14,929 nt of DNA from Lachnospiraceae bacterium UBA6452. Lineage in GTDB: Bacteria; Bacillota; Clostridia; Lachnospirales; Lachnospiraceae. Below the pieces are notes generated by a model. That model was given only the letters and a program-made list of their open reading frames with translations, did no database searches and had not been told where the DNA came from. The stretch spans positions 1 to 14,929 of the forward strand of contig DJNY01000031.1 in the NCBI GenBank assembly GCA_002441865.1, in the 5' to 3' direction. Shown here piece after piece: positions 1 to 6,543 of this stretch. Every line of letters begins with the position of its first letter. Within the stretch, counting starts at the first letter, position 1. Both the position numbers and the translations under genes were made by a program.

Positions 1-2397
1 TATAAAGCGAAATTTGCCGCTACTTATCAGCAGCAGGAAAAAAATCAGGCAGTGGAAGCAGATCCTGCATTTGCCAGGCAGATCGACAGTGTGATAGAAG
101 AAGCAGGGCTGGCTGCTGATGAACAGACAAAAGCAGATGGTATGTGGCTTGTTGCAAGAGACGTTCCGCTGACAGCAGAGAATCTTCTGCTGCTGCGGGA
201 TATGAATCATATGGAGCAGGGGAATGAAGCTGCTATAACAGAAAAAATAGTGGAAGCATTAAAAGAAGGAAAATCACCGAAAGAAGCACTTCTTGCCGGT
301 GAAAGTCTTTTGGAAAAGGCAGAAAAGATCATAGATACAGCTAATTCCATTTGTGACGAGGCTGTTGATAAGGTTGTTTCTAAGGGACAGACCTGCAATA
401 TCCGTAATCTGGCAAAAGCGCAGGCAGATCTGGAGATGCAGCAGAAAGCAGCAGTTTCATCCGGAGATGTTGCAAAAGCGGATATGCAGCTGTCAGGGCA
501 GCAGATCCATGCAAGACGCGTCATGGAAGAAGTACGGCTTCAGATGACAGTCAGAGCCAATCTGCTCCTTTTGCAGAGTGATTATGCGATTGATACACAG
601 CCGATTGAAGAACTTGTGGAAAACCTTAAGAAAATAGAACAGCAAAGTGGAGAAACTATGGGAATTTCTCTTCCGGATGAAGCGATGGATGCGGTCTGGA
701 AGGAAAACAGCCATAAAATTGCGCAGATCGGTCAGATGCCCGCAGCAATTCTTGGTCCGATCGGCAGACAGATCGGCAGTTATCAGCTTTCCGGTATTTA
801 TGAGGCAGGTCTGAGCCGTCAGAGCCAGTACCGGAAGGCAGGAGAAAGCTATGAAGCACTGATGACACAGCCAAGAGCGGATCTGGGAGATTCCATCAAA
901 GATGCGTTCCGGAATGTAGATGATCTGCTTGCGGAAACCGGAATGGAAGCTACAGATGCAAACAGAAGAGCTGTCCGTATTTTAGCTTATAACCGGCAGG
1001 AGATCACAAAAGAAAATATCGAAGAAATCAGATATGCGGACGCAAAGCTGAAGAACCTGCTTTCTGAAATGACACCTGCAAAGACGCTGCAGATGATACG
1101 GGAAGGTGTCAATCCACTGGAGGAGACAGTGGATGAGCTGACCACTTATCTGCAAAATCAGCAGACAGACTATGTGGACAATGAAGAAAGATTCAGCCGG
1201 TATTTATATAAGCTGGAGCAGGAAAAATCCATTTCCGCAGAAGAAAGAGCTTCTTATATCGGTATTTACCGTCTGATCCGTCAGATTGAAAAGGGAGACG
1301 GAAAAGCGATCGGAACAGTTGTTGCAAACGGGCAGGAGCTTAGTTTTTCCAATCTGCTTTCCGCTGTCAGAACAGGACAGAAAAAGAAAGTGGATGTAAA
1401 GGTAGATGATGATTTTGGTCTGCAGAAGGAAGTACTGCAGAAGGGAGAAAGCATTTCCGACCAGATCGACAGTTATTATCAGTATCAGGCAAAGGAACTT
1501 TATGATGCACTTTCCATGGAAAGCGTTCAGACGGAAATGGAAAGTATTTCTATCATGCAGAGCAGGGAAGAGCTCATGCAGATGCGGGAGGATCTGACAG
1601 CGCAGGAGCCTGTAGTTGAATTCCTGACAGCGTTTGGGCAGCCTGTGCATGCACAAAACATGGCGGCGGCAAAACAGATGTTAAATAACCGCGGAGATAT
1701 GTTCAGAAAAGTAAAGGATGCAGAGTCCGGAATGAAAGAAACGGATGTTTTCCCGGATGTTGATGCTGCTTTTGAAGAGCTGTTATCTCATTTTAACGAC
1801 GTCGAGGAAGCAAAGCAGTCTTATGAAGACTTTACCGATACGATGCAGGAAGCGGTGGAAGAGGCTGTTTATGAGCAGTCGGATCTGCTGGATATCAAAG
1901 CACTTTCTCTGGTTGCCAAGCAGCTTTGTTTATCGTCTCATCTGGCAAAAGAGGAAAGCTATGAAATGCCGGCCGTGATACGCGGAGAGCTGACAAGTGT
2001 TACTGTAAGGTTCCGTCATACAGAGCAGAAAGAAGCTTCTGCATCTTTACAGGTGACTTTGACGGACGGAGAGATCATATCTGCAAAGTGCAGACAGGAA
2101 AATGGCAGAATAACGGGATATATCGGCTGTAACAGAGAAGATACATTGCAGAAATTACAGGAAAAAGAGGAAGATTTTAAACAGTCGGTTCTTTTGGAAA
2201 CGGGATATTCTGCCGATATTACTATTGTATATAGTCAGGATATCAAAAATTCTTATTATGATACGGAGCAGCCTGCAGGGAAGCAGATGCTTGCAAATAC
2301 ACAAAACCGGTCAGAAGAGGTACAGGGAAGTCATACTTCTGCAAACGGCCTGTATCAGACGGCAAAACAGCTGATCAGACTGTTAACGGAATTATAA
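1..2397 (+). CDS. Large flagellar-locus protein with FliK-like C-terminus (5' partial; probable DUF6240-type)
   Basis: The reading frame is open from base 1, so the gene begins upstream. A GTG at 52 is in frame but has no convincing ribosome binding site and is not proposed as the start. About 798 residues are visible. Most are acidic, Gln/Glu/Lys-rich and predicted helical or coiled coil, with no signal peptide and no membrane segment. The part encoded by about 1970-2250 changes character. It has beta-strand-rich stretches such as SVTVRFRHTE and ASLQVTLTDGEIISAKC, then a helix and GYSADITIVYS. This order is reminiscent of the FliK hook-length-control C-terminal domain. Large Lachnospiraceae proteins of this type next to flagellin are, as I recall, annotated DUF6240. 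Flagellin starts 18 bases downstream, so the two are probably co-transcribed. A flagellar assembly or hook-length role is inference from position and the C-terminal resemblance. No enzyme motif is seen. Confidence 0.72.
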   Translation, partial: YKAKFAATYQQQEKNQAVEADPAFARQIDSVIEEAGLAADEQTKADGMWLVARDVPLTAENLLLLRDMNHMEQGNEAAITEKIVEALKEGKSPKEALLAGESLLEKAEKIIDTANSICDEAVDKVVSKGQTCNIRNLAKAQADLEMQQKAAVSSGDVAKADMQLSGQQIHARRVMEEVRLQMTVRANLLLLQSDYAIDTQPIEELVENLKKIEQQSGETMGISLPDEAMDAVWKENSHKIAQIGQMPAAILGPIGRQIGSYQLSGIYEAGLSRQSQYRKAGESYEALMTQPRADLGDSIKDAFRNVDDLLAETGMEATDANRRAVRILAYNRQEITKENIEEIRYADAKLKNLLSEMTPAKTLQMIREGVNPLEETVDELTTYLQNQQTDYVDNEERFSRYLYKLEQEKSISAEERASYIGIYRLIRQIEKGDGKAIGTVVANGQELSFSNLLSAVRTGQKKKVDVKVDDDFGLQKEVLQKGESISDQIDSYYQYQAKELYDALSMESVQTEMESISIMQSREELMQMREDLTAQEPVVEFLTAFGQPVHAQNMAAAKQMLNNRGDMFRKVKDAESGMKETDVFPDVDAAFEELLSHFNDVEEAKQSYEDFTDTMQEAVEEAVYEQSDLLDIKALSLVAKQLCLSSHLAKEESYEMPAVIRGELTSVTVRFRHTEQKEASASLQVTLTDGEIISAKCRQENGRITGYIGCNREDTLQKLQEKEEDFKQSVLLETGYSADITIVYSQDIKNSYYDTEQPAGKQMLANTQNRSEEVQGSHTSANGLYQTAKQLIRLLTEL

Positions 2398-2415
2398 GCA
2401 GAAAGGTGAACAGGT

Positions 2416-3546
2416 ATGAAGATCAATTACAATGCATCAGCAGTTGTAGCAAATGCAGCACTGGCAGTCAATGAAAAAAAGTATAATGTTTCAACAGAGA
2501 GATTATCAACAGGTTATAAAGTAAATCATGCAAAGGAAAATCCATCCGGAATCGCGATCGCAAAGCGTATGAATGCACAGCTCAAAGGACTTTCCCAGTC
2601 CAAGGATAATGCAAGTACGGCAGTTTCCGTTGTCAGTACGGCAGAAGGTGCACTTACCGAAATGCAGTCCATGGTACAGCGTATGAATGAGCTTTCCGTA
2701 CAGGCAGCAACAGGAACAAAGACAGATTCCGACAGAGAATCCCTTCAGGCTGAAATAAAAGAGCTGAAAGAAGAGATCGAACGTATGAAAAATGATACGG
2801 AATTTAACGGTAAAAAGCTGTTAAACGGTGATTGCGATCTCAAGGGATATGCAGATGCGAAGGGCATAAAGGTAAGCTATTATTCCGATGAGACACCGGT
2901 TGCAAATTATAAGTTCAGCCTGGTAGATCCGATCCCGCTTGATCAGGACGGAAATGTAGATCTGCAGGATGGCAGTGTGACACTTTTACAGGATGGCAGT
3001 GAAAATGCATTCCCGGCGGATGCCAAGATCTCTTATGACGGTGACAAAGTAACCGTCACAGCAGCAAATGAATTTGAAATTACATTTAAAGTAGATAAAA
3101 ATGTTACCACGACAAGTCAGGATGGCAGCATTTCACTTGATATCACAGGCATCGGTGCCATGCGTGTCCAGATCGGTGCCAATGAAGGACAGGTGCTTGA
3201 GATCCGTATTCCGGAGGTTTCTCTGGATACACTCGGTCTTTCCGATATCGATATTTCCACAAAGGAAGGCGCACAGCGTGCAATGGACGCCTCCAAGCAG
3301 GCAAATGCTTTTATTTCTTCTGTCAGATCCAGGATCGGTGCTTATGAAAACAGACTGGAGCATACACAGAGCAGTCTTGGTGTAACAGAAGAAAATGTGA
3401 CAAGTGCATTTTCCCGTATCATGGATACAGATATGGCAGAGGAAATGACAGAATATGCAAACCAGCAGGTGCTCAATCAGGCAGGTATTTCGGTTCTGAC
3501 ACAGGCGAACCAGAGACCGGCAGAAGTACTGCAGTTGTTACAATAG
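2416..3546 (+). CDS. Flagellin
   Basis: This encodes the flagellar filament subunit, 376 residues, exported by the flagellar type III system and polymerised at the filament tip. The conserved N-terminal D0/D1 region (about residues 1-140) contains INYNASAVVAN, ERLSTGYKVNHAKENPSG, QRMNELSVQAATGT and a coiled-coil stretch ending FNGKKLLNG. The conserved C-terminal D1/D0 region (about 290-376) contains RIGAYENRLEHTQSSLGV and ends NQRPAEVLQLLQ. The middle, about 140-285, is the variable surface domain and carries several short QDGS/QDGN motifs. AAAGGTG at 2401-2408 is a good ribosome binding site for the ATG. The gene lies 18 bases after the large flagellar-locus gene and is followed by a large hairpin and then by the FliS chaperone gene, a typical arrangement. 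A sigma-28 promoter was not identified directly upstream. The family call is certain; the fla/hag/fliC symbol is not. Confidence 0.97.
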   Translation: MKINYNASAVVANAALAVNEKKYNVSTERLSTGYKVNHAKENPSGIAIAKRMNAQLKGLSQSKDNASTAVSVVSTAEGALTEMQSMVQRMNELSVQAATGTKTDSDRESLQAEIKELKEEIERMKNDTEFNGKKLLNGDCDLKGYADAKGIKVSYYSDETPVANYKFSLVDPIPLDQDGNVDLQDGSVTLLQDGSENAFPADAKISYDGDKVTVTAANEFEITFKVDKNVTTTSQDGSISLDITGIGAMRVQIGANEGQVLEIRIPEVSLDTLGLSDIDISTKEGAQRAMDASKQANAFISSVRSRIGAYENRLEHTQSSLGVTEENVTSAFSRIMDTDMAEEMTEYANQQVLNQAGISVLTQANQRPAEVLQLLQ

Positions 3547-3606
3547 AAAGGCAAAAAAAGAAAAACAAGCGACACCGTAGGTGACATTTGTTTTTCTTTT
3601 GCCTTT
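3547..3606 (+). terminator. Large bulged hairpin after flagellin
   Basis: The left arm 3547-3568 (AAAGGCAAAAAAAGAAAAAC plus AA) pairs with the right arm 3588-3606 as about 19 base pairs with a three-A bulge. A small inner hairpin, CACC-GTA-GGTG, lies at 3573-3583. The T-rich run lies inside the 3' arm and no free T-tract follows it, so it may act as a leaky terminator or as an RNA stabiliser or processing site for the flagellin message rather than a full stop. No separate promoter for the following fliS gene was recognised, which favours partial read-through. Confidence 0.6.
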
Positions 3607-3660
3607 CACGAACGAATCTCCTGCGGAGCAGGAAAGAGAGCGCGATAGCGCGGATTCGTG
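3607..3660. repeat. Cloverleaf-like palindromic intergenic element
   Basis: Three nested or tandem inverted repeats lie here. TCCTGC-GGA-GCAGGA (3619-3633) is a perfect 6-bp stem with a three-base loop. GCGC-GATA-GCGC (3640-3651) is a perfect 4-bp stem with a GATA tetraloop. Both are enclosed by a closing stem that can form in two registers: CGAATC (3613-3618) with GATTCG (3653-3658), or CACGAA (3607-3612) with TTCGTG (3655-3660). The resulting fold is a three-way junction. It sits directly after the flagellin hairpin and about 10 bases before the fliS ribosome binding site. It could be a REP-like repetitive sequence or a structured mRNA segment. No known RNA family is recognised. Confidence 0.65.
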
Positions 3661-3685
3661 AGTATATATAAGAGGATTAATTTAC

Positions 3686-4162
3686 ATGACAAACGAAAAA
3701 AAACAGGAATTTACACTGCGGATCACGCAGGCAAACAAAAGCCAGCTCGTTGTGTTGTTATATGAAATTTTTCTGCAATACATGGAAGATGCAAAAGCAG
3801 CACTTGCGGACGGACAAAGAGAAGCTTTTCACAGAAGCATGGAAAAATCCATTGACTGTCTGCGGGAGCTGACAGACAGCGTGCAGGAAAAAAATGAGTT
3901 TGGCAAAACCGTTTTAGGTTTATATTTATATGTCAGCAGACAGCTTGGCATGGCACTTGGCAGTAAAAAAGCAGAACCGCTTTTCGAGGCGGAAAAGGTC
4001 ATGCGGAAGCTTTATGAAATTTATAAAGCAGATGCAGCCAATGATACGAGTGCTCCTGTCATGCAGAAGAGCCAGCAGGTTTATGCGGGACTGACTTACG
4101 GACGGGATGATCTGACGGTCAGCAGCCAGGATGGCAGCAGCAATCGCGGTTTTTACGCATAA
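3686..4162 (+). CDS. fliS: Flagellar export chaperone FliS family
   Basis: The product is a 158-residue helical protein. FliS proteins bind the C-terminal D0 helix of newly made flagellin in the cytoplasm, keep it unpolymerised and deliver it to the export apparatus. The family pattern is visible in the N-terminal stretch RITQANKSQLVVLLYEIFLQY, the AFHRSMEKSIDCLRELTDSV helix and NEFGKTVLGLYLYVSRQLGMA, followed by a further helix. The last 30 residues or so (after KSQQVYAGLTYG) are a low-complexity polar tail, longer than the usual FliS of about 125-135 residues. AGAGG at 3671-3675 lies ten bases before the ATG, which supports this start. The position just downstream of flagellin fits a chaperone-client pair. 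Identity is weaker than for flagellin because FliS is poorly conserved, but size, helices and context agree. Confidence 0.83.
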   Translation: MTNEKKQEFTLRITQANKSQLVVLLYEIFLQYMEDAKAALADGQREAFHRSMEKSIDCLRELTDSVQEKNEFGKTVLGLYLYVSRQLGMALGSKKAEPLFEAEKVMRKLYEIYKADAANDTSAPVMQKSQQVYAGLTYGRDDLTVSSQDGSSNRGFYA

Positions 4163-4179
4163 GACAGATAATCATATTA

Positions 4180-4812
4180 TTATGATGCATCCTTTTCACA
4201 GGATAATAAAATTTTAGATAAAAACAAAGAATAAAAACAAGCCAATGCTGCAAAACCAAAAAAGAACAACAGGCTTCCGATCAAGACCAGATTTTTGCCG
4301 GAAAGAGATGCCAGAAAAAGCAGAAAGGCAGGGATAAACAGGATCAGAATGGTTGTTGGCAGATTACCGAGACTCAGCAGTATGGCATTTTTTAAAGTGT
4401 CTTTTAAAGCTGCTTCATAAAAAGAAAGCAGCGGAAATGCATAAATGATAATGGAAAATAACACAAACAGCAGAATCAGGAACGGAACCTGTAACAATAC
4501 ATATTTCCGGTCAAGTATAAAACAGACAATATACAGATCTGTCAGGAAAAAGGCACATAAAAGAAAAAGACAGATCCATAAAGGAGTTGCAGATTTAAAC
4601 TGCTTCCGGAAACACTTCATATAGTTTTTATGAACCGAAATACCTTCTTTCCGGATCATTTTAATACTTGTATTATATAATGCGCAAAGAGAACTCCCAA
4701 TTGTAAAAAGAGGGAGCGATGTCAGAATAAACAGAAAATTAAGCTCCATCATATCAAAAAAACATTCTAAAATCCGGATCAGCGGATTATCAGCCTGAAA
4801 TAAGTCCTTCAT
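4180..4812 (-). CDS. DUF624 (YesL-family) membrane protein
   Basis: This is a 210-residue integral membrane protein with about five hydrophobic segments (roughly residues 23-45, 75-97, 103-127, 148-170, 175-200). The N-terminal pattern FFDMMELNFLFILTSLPLFTIG followed by ALYNTSIKMIRKEG is the signature of the DUF624/YesL family. These proteins are repeatedly found beside CUT1 sugar ABC transporters and AraC or two-component regulators in Firmicutes; their biochemical function is not established. The ribosome binding site AAAGGA (minus strand, about 4823-4828) precedes the ATG at 4812. The gene is divergent from the ABC operon and shares its control region. It converges on fliS with only 17 bases between the two stop codons. 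A role in uptake or signalling for the same sugar is inference from this association. Confidence 0.85.
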   Translation of the reverse strand: MKDLFQADNPLIRILECFFDMMELNFLFILTSLPLFTIGSSLCALYNTSIKMIRKEGISVHKNYMKCFRKQFKSATPLWICLFLLCAFFLTDLYIVCFILDRKYVLLQVPFLILLFVLFSIIIYAFPLLSFYEAALKDTLKNAILLSLGNLPTTILILFIPAFLLFLASLSGKNLVLIGSLLFFFGFAALACFYSLFLSKILLSCEKDAS

Positions 4813-4854
4813 AACAAATCAGTCCTTTCTTTAAATCATCCATATTATAATTTG

Positions 4855-4884
4855 AGTATACAGGAAATAATTGGCTATTGTCAG
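4855..4884 (-). promoter_or_regulatory. Putative sigma-A promoter for the DUF624 gene
   Basis: On the minus strand, a -35-like CTGACA (4884-4879, 5 of 6 to TTGACA) and a -10-like TATACT (4860-4855, 5 of 6) are separated by 18 bases. They would start transcription near 4848, giving a leader of about 36 bases. Another TATAAT on the minus strand (4849-4844) lacks a -35. The direct repeats at 4902-4936 lie immediately upstream of this promoter, so shared regulation with the ABC operon is possible. Confidence 0.45.
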
Positions 4885-4901
4885 TACAAAATACATATTT
4901 G

Positions 4902-4936
4902 GCAAGAATTGCAAAATAAAAAGCAAGAATCGTAAA
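4902..4936 (+). promoter_or_regulatory. Two direct repeats 21 bp apart: probable AraC-type operator of the ABC operon
   Basis: GCAAGAATTGCAAA (4902-4915) and GCAAGAATCGTAAA (4923-4936) match at 12 of 14 positions and start exactly 21 bp apart, two helical turns. AraC-family activators characteristically bind such direct repeats, with the promoter-proximal copy touching the -35 region. That is the geometry here relative to the TATAAT at 4957. A second pair with the same spacing lies before the GH3 gene. The second copy also holds a small palindrome, GAATC-GTAAA-GATTC (4927-4941). Assignment to the AraC gene in this window is inference. Confidence 0.65.
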
Positions 4937-4956
4937 GATTCATATATGAAAAAATG

Positions 4957-4962
4957 TATAAT
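4957..4962 (+). promoter_or_regulatory. Likely -10 element of the sugar ABC operon promoter
   Basis: A perfect TATAAT preceded directly by TG lies 34 bp after the start of the second direct repeat. At 16-18 bp spacing no sequence resembling TTGACA is present (AAAGAT at 4934-4939), as expected for an activator-dependent promoter. The predicted transcript would start near 4969 and have a leader of about 78 bases. Confidence 0.55.
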
Positions 4963-5046
4963 AAAATTATGTTATTACACAACGGGGCCTGTTATTTGGA
5001 ATAGCAATGCAAAGTAAAAAACGAAGGGTATTGAAGGAGGAAAAAA

Positions 5047-6459
5047 ATGAAGAGGTTAATTGCAAGTATCTTATGCGCATGCACAATATCAACTCTTCTT
5101 GTCGGATGTGGCAGTACATCCGATCAGACAGGAGATACAGATGCCAAAACGGAAACGGATGCAGAAAGCGGAGAAAGTACAGGAAATACAGAGTCAAAGG
5201 CAGATGGGGATCATGTGATCAATGTCTGGGCATTTACAGATGAAGTGCCCGGTATGATTGAAAAATACAAAGAATTGCATCCTGATTTTGATTATGATAT
5301 CAATACAACAATTATTGCAACAACGGATGGTGCTTATCAGCCGGCACTGGATCAGGCACTTGCATCGGGAGGAGCTGATGCACCTGATATTTACTGTGCA
5401 GAAGCAGCCTTTGTACTGAAATATACACAGGGTGATGCTTCACAGTATGCAGCAGCTTATGAAGATCTTGGCATTGATGTAGACACTATGACAAAAGAAG
5501 CAGATATTGCACAGTATACGATGGATATCGGAACAAATCCGGACGGAAAACTGGTTGCACTTGGTTATCAGGCAACAGGCGGTGCTTTTATTTATCGTCG
5601 TTCCATTGCAAAAGATGTCTGGGGAACAGATGATCCGGCTGAAATTGCAAAGAAGGTTGGTCCAGGATGGGATCAGTTCTACAATGCGGCAGCTGAATTA
5701 AAAGCAAAAGGTTATGGTATTGTTTCAGGTGATGGCGATATCTGGCATGCAGTGGAAAACAGCTCAGATAAAGGTTGGATCGTGGACGGAAAATTAAATA
5801 TCGATCCAAAACGTGAAGAGTTCTTAGATCTTTCCAAAAAACTGAAAGACAATGGTTATCATAATGACACACAGGATTGGCAGGATGCATGGTTTGCAGA
5901 TATGAAGGGCGAAGGTGCACAGCAGATTTTCGGTTTCTTTGGTCCTGCATGGCTGATCAACTATACACTTGCTCCTAACTGTGGTGGCGAAAAGGTTGGA
6001 GAAGGTACTTATGGTGACTGGGCAGTATGTGAGCCTCCGATCGGTTTCTTCTGGGGTGGTACATGGCTTCTTGCAAACAAAGATACACAGAAAAAGGAAG
6101 CTGTAAAGGATATCCTTGAGTGGATCACACTCGACAGCAGTGAAGAAGGTCTGCAGTATATGTGGGCAAACGGTACTTATAATGGTGAAGGTGGCACAAA
6201 AGACTGTGTAGCCAGTGGAACTGTTATGTCAAAATCTGACGGATCTGTGGAATTCCTTGGCGGACAGAATATGTTTGATGTATTTGTTCCGGCTAACTCT
6301 TATGCAAAGGGTACCAACCTGACACAGTATGATGAAACGATCAATACTTACTGGAGAGAACAGGTTCGTGAATACACAGCAGGTAATAAGTCCCGTGAGC
6401 AGGCAATTGCAGATTTCAAACAGCAGGTAGCAGATAATCTGGACGTAATCGTAGAATAA
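5047..6459 (+). CDS. Carbohydrate ABC transporter substrate-binding lipoprotein (CUT1)
   Basis: This 470-residue extracellular solute-binding protein captures a sugar or oligosaccharide outside the cell for the two permeases encoded next. A lipoprotein signal peptide is clear: MKR, a hydrophobic stretch, then LVGC with the lipidated cysteine at residue 21, followed by a Ser/Thr/Asp/Glu/Gly-rich linker to about residue 57. The mature domain begins HVINVWAFTDEVPGMIEKY, typical of the MalE-like extracellular binding protein family. Further typical features are the aromatic-rich stretches GFFGPAWLINY and GFFWGGTWLLANK. AAGGAGG at 5034-5040 is an excellent ribosome binding site. The ligand cannot be read from the sequence. 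The locus GH3 enzyme suggests a xylose- or glucose-containing beta-linked oligosaccharide, but this is inference. A double hairpin separates it from the permease genes, which probably sets a higher level of binding protein. Confidence 0.95.
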   Translation: MKRLIASILCACTISTLLVGCGSTSDQTGDTDAKTETDAESGESTGNTESKADGDHVINVWAFTDEVPGMIEKYKELHPDFDYDINTTIIATTDGAYQPALDQALASGGADAPDIYCAEAAFVLKYTQGDASQYAAAYEDLGIDVDTMTKEADIAQYTMDIGTNPDGKLVALGYQATGGAFIYRRSIAKDVWGTDDPAEIAKKVGPGWDQFYNAAAELKAKGYGIVSGDGDIWHAVENSSDKGWIVDGKLNIDPKREEFLDLSKKLKDNGYHNDTQDWQDAWFADMKGEGAQQIFGFFGPAWLINYTLAPNCGGEKVGEGTYGDWAVCEPPIGFFWGGTWLLANKDTQKKEAVKDILEWITLDSSEEGLQYMWANGTYNGEGGTKDCVASGTVMSKSDGSVEFLGGQNMFDVFVPANSYAKGTNLTQYDETINTYWREQVREYTAGNKSREQAIADFKQQVADNLDVIVE

Positions 6460-6470
6460 AAATGATCTGA

Positions 6471-6498
6471 AGCCTCATCCCGGTTAAGGGATGAGGCT
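6471..6498 (+). terminator. Intercistronic hairpin 1 between binding-protein and permease genes
   Basis: AGCCTCATCCC (6471-6481) and GGGATGAGGCT (6488-6498) form a perfect 11-bp G+C-rich stem with the loop GGTTAA. ATATCAT follows rather than a T-tract, so it is not a classical full terminator. It is better read as a 3'-end stabiliser or partial attenuator of the binding-protein message, as known for malE-malF type operons. Confidence 0.7.
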
Positions 6499-6501
6499 AT
6501 A

Positions 6502-6522
6502 TCATACATCTTTGATGTATGA
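6502..6522 (+). repeat. Intercistronic hairpin 2, just before the permease ribosome binding site
   Basis: TCATACATC (6502-6510) and GATGTATGA (6514-6522) form a perfect 9-bp A+T-rich stem with loop TTT. It ends eight bases before the GGAGG of the next gene and sits four bases after hairpin 1. It may modulate permease translation or mRNA decay. Confidence 0.65.
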
Positions 6523-6543
6523 AAGAAATTGGAGGTGAAGGAT

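Noticed and set aside
1204..1656. Long open frame on the minus strand inside the large flagellar-locus gene
   Set aside because: It lies wholly inside a confident coding region, has a Cys/Phe/Leu/His-rich antisense composition, and shows no family pattern or ribosome binding site.
2212..2219. GCCGATAT, like the -10 of a sigma-28 flagellar promoter upstream of flagellin
   Set aside because: No TAAA is found about 15 bases upstream, and it lies inside a coding region about 200 bases from the flagellin start.
4171..4186. ATCATA-TTAT-TATGAT palindrome between fliS and DUF624 as a terminator
   Set aside because: The stem is only six A+T-rich pairs, has no T-tract, and the right arm enters the DUF624 coding region.
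6529..6543. TTG start for the first permease
   Set aside because: It would place the start codon before the GGAGG that serves the GTG at 6544.
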